The notes under the pieces are model-generated. The model searched no databases. It was not told the origin of the DNA and worked only from the letters and a program-made list of their open reading frames with translations. 51,126 bases of DNA from Candidatus Parcubacteria bacterium (GTDB lineage Bacteria; Patescibacteriota; Patescibacteriia; UBA1558; GWA2-36-10), in NCBI GenBank assembly GCA_018669975.1, contig JABHSK010000009.1, positions 1 to 51,126 of the forward strand, given 5' to 3'. Of the stretch, positions 48,019 through 51,126 are shown one piece after another. The position numbers were made by a program, and so were the translations under genes. Each line of letters starts with the position of its first letter. Within the stretch, counting starts at the first letter, position 1.

Positions 48019-49449
48019 ATGAAAAAAGCAATTTTTACGTTTATTGCTGTAATCTTAGCCCTACCAAATATAGGTCTAGCTACAAATCCTCCTGCTGATT
48101 GTAGCGATAATCTAATCACGCCGGTAGTCAGTGCTACAGAAAACAGCGATGACATCACTTTATCTTGGGAAGAAATTACCCATGAAGATCTAAATGGTTA
48201 TAAAGTGGTTATTTCTCAAAATGATTCCACACCAGTTTATCCAGCTAATGGTTATCTGAGATGGATCACTAACACCAGTATTGTCTCACAGGAAATAGAC
48301 AACTCCTCTTCTTATAGAAATGGAGATTTTGGCTCTTACTTGGATGAAGGCGAGGATTATTATTTCTCCATCACTGCAGTCTATGGTTGTGGTGAAAAAG
48401 TAGCTGGTAATGTCTTGCATTTAACCTACCCGGGAAGCAGCGACACAGACGACGACGAAGATGATGATGACACATCAAATGTGGCTACTCCTACTCCAGT
48501 GGTAAGTATTAGCTCCTCATCAGACGGCGTATTAGTCTCTTGGGAAAAAATTGATGACGCTAGATTCAATGGTTATAAAGTAGTAGCCTCAAAAAGTGAT
48601 TCTAAACCAGCTTATCCTGGCGATGGTTATTTAAAATATATAACCAATGAAGATACTACTAGCCATCTAATAAACAATTCCTCTGCTTATAGAAGTGGGG
48701 ACTTTGGATCATACTTCAAGGTTGATGAAGATTACTATTTCTCTATCACAGCCCTATATACCACTGGCAAAGTTGCTGGTAATGCCATTTTAGAGACCTA
48801 TGAAGGTCCAGAACATAACACACCAGTCAAACCAGACATTATTGTAGACCCAATAGTAGACATGGAGAAAAAAGCTCAATTATTATTAGGCAATAGCCTG
48901 GGAGATATTTTGGATGAATTAAAAGAATTACGTAGTATTGTTAAAGAACAACAAAATGAAATTAAGTATCTACGTTCTTTGGTAGCTGACGTAGCCAGTG
49001 TGGCCCAAAGTGTCAAAGATACCATCAATCAATTTATCACCTATGGTGTAGATACCAATACTAAGAATCTTGGTGAAGGTGAAAGAGCGGCAGTAATTCA
49101 TTCTTATAAATCTGCTTTTGGTAAATTACCAGAAAGCGAAGATGAAATGACAGATGCTATTAAAATCGCCAATGGTCGCTGGCCATCCAAAACCAATGAG
49201 GCTGCAGAACATAGGGCTAAGGTAGAATTCAAAAAAATATATCTACGTGATGCAAATATGGAACAGCCAAATGATAACGCCGCTGTGACTGTTATGGCTT
49301 ACGGCTTAAGACAAAGAGCTGAAAATAGAAACCTTAATAGTGAAACAGAGGGCATTAAAACTTTTAAATATATTTACAACAAATTACCAGAAACTACCGA
49401 GGATTGGAATATCATGCAATCTATTACGTATTCTGGCGCAACTCGATAA
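48019..49449 (+). CDS. Secreted protein: two FnIII-like domains, coiled coil, C-terminal CPR-type repeats
   Basis: Signal peptide MKKAIFTFIAVILALPNIGLA; duplicated NGYKVV...YP.(N/D)GYL...NSS.YR.GDFGSY units; D/E-rich linker. Confidence 0.8.
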   Translation: MKKAIFTFIAVILALPNIGLATNPPADCSDNLITPVVSATENSDDITLSWEEITHEDLNGYKVVISQNDSTPVYPANGYLRWITNTSIVSQEIDNSSSYRNGDFGSYLDEGEDYYFSITAVYGCGEKVAGNVLHLTYPGSSDTDDDEDDDDTSNVATPTPVVSISSSSDGVLVSWEKIDDARFNGYKVVASKSDSKPAYPGDGYLKYITNEDTTSHLINNSSAYRSGDFGSYFKVDEDYYFSITALYTTGKVAGNAILETYEGPEHNTPVKPDIIVDPIVDMEKKAQLLLGNSLGDILDELKELRSIVKEQQNEIKYLRSLVADVASVAQSVKDTINQFITYGVDTNTKNLGEGERAAVIHSYKSAFGKLPESEDEMTDAIKIANGRWPSKTNEAAEHRAKVEFKKIYLRDANMEQPNDNAAVTVMAYGLRQRAENRNLNSETEGIKTFKYIYNKLPETTEDWNIMQSITYSGATR

Positions 49450-49471
49450 TAAAATCGAAGTAAAATAAATA

Positions 49472-49499
49472 AGGACCCAAGATTACTTGGGTCCTTTTT
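49472..49499 (+). terminator. Intrinsic terminator
   Basis: AGGACCCAAGattaCTTGGGTCCTTTTT. Confidence 0.9.
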
Positions 49500-49501
49500 G
49501 A

Positions 49502-49897
49502 TTACCAGGATTTGGCAATCAACCAAACAATGAGCAAATGCAGAGTGTTGTCTACTACTGCATAGACTAGGCAGGAAAAAGCAATGTCAATTTCTCGATA
49601 CTGCTCCTGACTAGCATGGGCTTGAATGAAATTCCTGCCCCTAATCAGGTTTAACCATTTCTGACCCCAGGACCAACGGTCTATAACCCAATGACTAATA
49701 AAAATGAATCCAATAAGCAAGGGGTTAAGCGTCCAAAGAAACAAAGCCATGGCCGCGGTGTAAATCAGACAGTGCCAACTACACCAAGTAATCCCCCTAA
49801 TACCCGGCAAGGTCTTATTAAGAGCCATGGCCTTGGTCTGTAAGAGATAATCTCCAGCTAAATGACCAAATACTATTCTGGCGAAAAGGTCTTCCAT
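49502..49897 (-). CDS. DUF3307-like membrane protein
   Basis: FGHLAGDYLLQTKAMALNK...HWVIDRWSWGQKWLNLIRGR. Confidence 0.7.
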   Translation of the reverse strand: MEDLFARIVFGHLAGDYLLQTKAMALNKTLPGIRGITWCSWHCLIYTAAMALFLWTLNPLLIGFIFISHWVIDRWSWGQKWLNLIRGRNFIQAHASQEQYREIDIAFSCLVYAVVDNTLHLLIVWLIAKSW

Positions 49898-50934
49898 GGC
49901 AATGCTCCTCCCTGACCTAGTAAAAGGTTAAATTGCTCAGCTTGTCGCTCTAAATCTGCCAATGAACCAGCCGTGTCTACATTAAGTAGCTTGAGCTGAT
50001 GCTTTTTAGCTACCTGAACTGTCCCTGTCCAACCAGGAATCCTATCCACAAAAGGTTTGTGTTCCGGAGTGCCCCGTTGATCTATCCTGTCCAGGTTTTG
50101 TTTTGAATCATCACAGCCGACATAAATCACCTGACCACCAACAAAACGAAACATCTGTTTGTCTTCAGCTAGACCATAGGCTATCTCAACAAAAATATTG
50201 CTGTTTACCGGGGTATTTTTCAAAGACTGCCCAAGTAAATCAAACCAAGGATCTTTAATAGCCGCAGTCACTTGCTCAGGTTGCTCCAAGTACAGCTCCA
50301 CCAGATCATCACGGCCAAACTTTTGCCTAAGCATAGGCTTGAGCTGTTCACTGAATTGATCGGTATCAACCCAGTAATTGCCATCAATCTGACACAACTG
50401 TTTGAGCCAAGTGGATTTGCCAGAACCAGGTTTACCTACCACCAAAAATAATTTCTTGGCCTGCAAGACTTTCTCCAGTAAAGCTGAAGCTACCAATGGT
50501 GATACATACTGAGGCAACTTTTCTAGTTCCAACTTAGTAGCAAGTTGCCGGGCTCGTGAAGAAGATATTTGGCTAAACTCTGGATCACAAAATAGATGCA
50601 CGTAATTATTAATCCCAAACTCTTGGCGATTAAAATCCATCACCTGTTGTTCATAATCCATTTCACTAACCTCACGCAAACCTCTAATCATAGTCACTTG
50701 CGATAAATCATACTTCTGCTGACCAAAGTATTGGACGGAAACATTCTCGGGTAAATCATAACTATGCCACAGACGAACACATTCCTGAGGAGTAAACCAA
50801 TTATCATGTTTTTGTGGGTTAGTCGAACAAATCACTACCACATGACCAAACATTATAGCTGCTTTACGCAAGGTCTGAAAATGACCATAGGTCGGCGGAC
50901 AAAAGCTTCCGGGAAACACGTAGGTTGCTGACAT
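49873..50934 (-). CDS. PPAT (CoaD-like) fused to P-loop kinase, DPCK (CoaE)-like
   Basis: VFPGSFCPPTYGHF, MIRGLREVSEMDYEQQVMDFNR, SQISSSRAR (PPAT); VVGKPGSGKSTW, VDTDQFSEQLKPMLRQKFG (kinase). Confidence 0.8.
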   Translation of the reverse strand: MSATYVFPGSFCPPTYGHFQTLRKAAIMFGHVVVICSTNPQKHDNWFTPQECVRLWHSYDLPENVSVQYFGQQKYDLSQVTMIRGLREVSEMDYEQQVMDFNRQEFGINNYVHLFCDPEFSQISSSRARQLATKLELEKLPQYVSPLVASALLEKVLQAKKLFLVVGKPGSGKSTWLKQLCQIDGNYWVDTDQFSEQLKPMLRQKFGRDDLVELYLEQPEQVTAAIKDPWFDLLGQSLKNTPVNSNIFVEIAYGLAEDKQMFRFVGGQVIYVGCDDSKQNLDRIDQRGTPEHKPFVDRIPGWTGTVQVAKKHQLKLLNVDTAGSLADLERQAEQFNLLLGQGGALPWKTFSPE

Positions 50935-51052
50935 GATTTTTCCTCCTAATTTTAAAGGACAGTGGTTGCTAAACTCTTACACTTGTATTATTATGCAAAT
51001 AGAGGATTTTAGCTGAATTTTTTATACTATTTTTAACATATTGCTACTTTTT

Positions 51053-51066
51053 AGCTAAAATTAGCT
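51053..51066. repeat. Perfect palindrome AGCTAAAATTAGCT
   Basis: Direct reading of sequence. Confidence 0.8.
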
Positions 51067-51081
51067 TAAAATATTATACAA

Positions 51082-51103
51082 ATTGTCGAAAAATTTCGAC
51101 AAT
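51082..51103 (+). promoter_or_regulatory. Operator-like perfect inverted repeat ATTGTCGAAA-AA-TTTCGACAAT
   Basis: 10-bp perfect arms, ends 12 nt upstream of ATG at 51116. Confidence 0.6.
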
Positions 51104-51126
51104 AAGAATAAAAATATGAAAAAAAT

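Noticed and set aside
1-51126. CRISPR array, prophage or transposon
   Set aside because: No regularly spaced repeats, transposase, integrase or phage structural genes seen; the cassette pattern is not enough to call a mobile element.

Overview
This 51 kb AT-rich, gene-dense window looks like a bacterial chromosome segment, plausibly from Candidatus Patescibacteria/CPR. That placement is inference from the gene set: prepilin operon with two PilB, membrane-fused spermidine-synthase-like proteins, ValRS, RuvB, TsaD/E and surface proteins with a CPR-style C-terminal repeat. Core genes recognised are pcrA/uvrD, ychF, queA-queH, ruvB, gyrA, rpsA-like, ftsH, pilB x2, pilC, valS, tsaE, tsaD, trmB, a nitroreductase and a PPAT-kinase fusion. 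I saw no CRISPR array, transposase, rRNA or tRNA. The observations most worth a second look are: (1) a valyl-tRNA synthetase with a complete histidine-phosphatase domain inserted in its catalytic core, preceded by a T-box leader with a duplicated module; (2) a split pilC whose halves are joined exactly by a -1 shift at a dnaX-type A AAA AAG heptamer; (3) a DEDD exonuclease fused to a WYL-like domain; (4) a PPAT-DPCK-like fusion in the domain order of eukaryotic CoA synthase; (5) an AsnRS-like protein lacking the anticodon-binding domain, behind a consensus promoter, a 31-codon ORF and a terminator; (6) a prepilin-like protein carrying a beta-propeller-like repeat region; (7) a ~200 nt orphan ncRNA candidate; (8) several single-gene cassettes of visibly different composition with their own TTGACA promoters, structured leaders and terminators. 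All functional calls are from reading the sequence; no database search was run.
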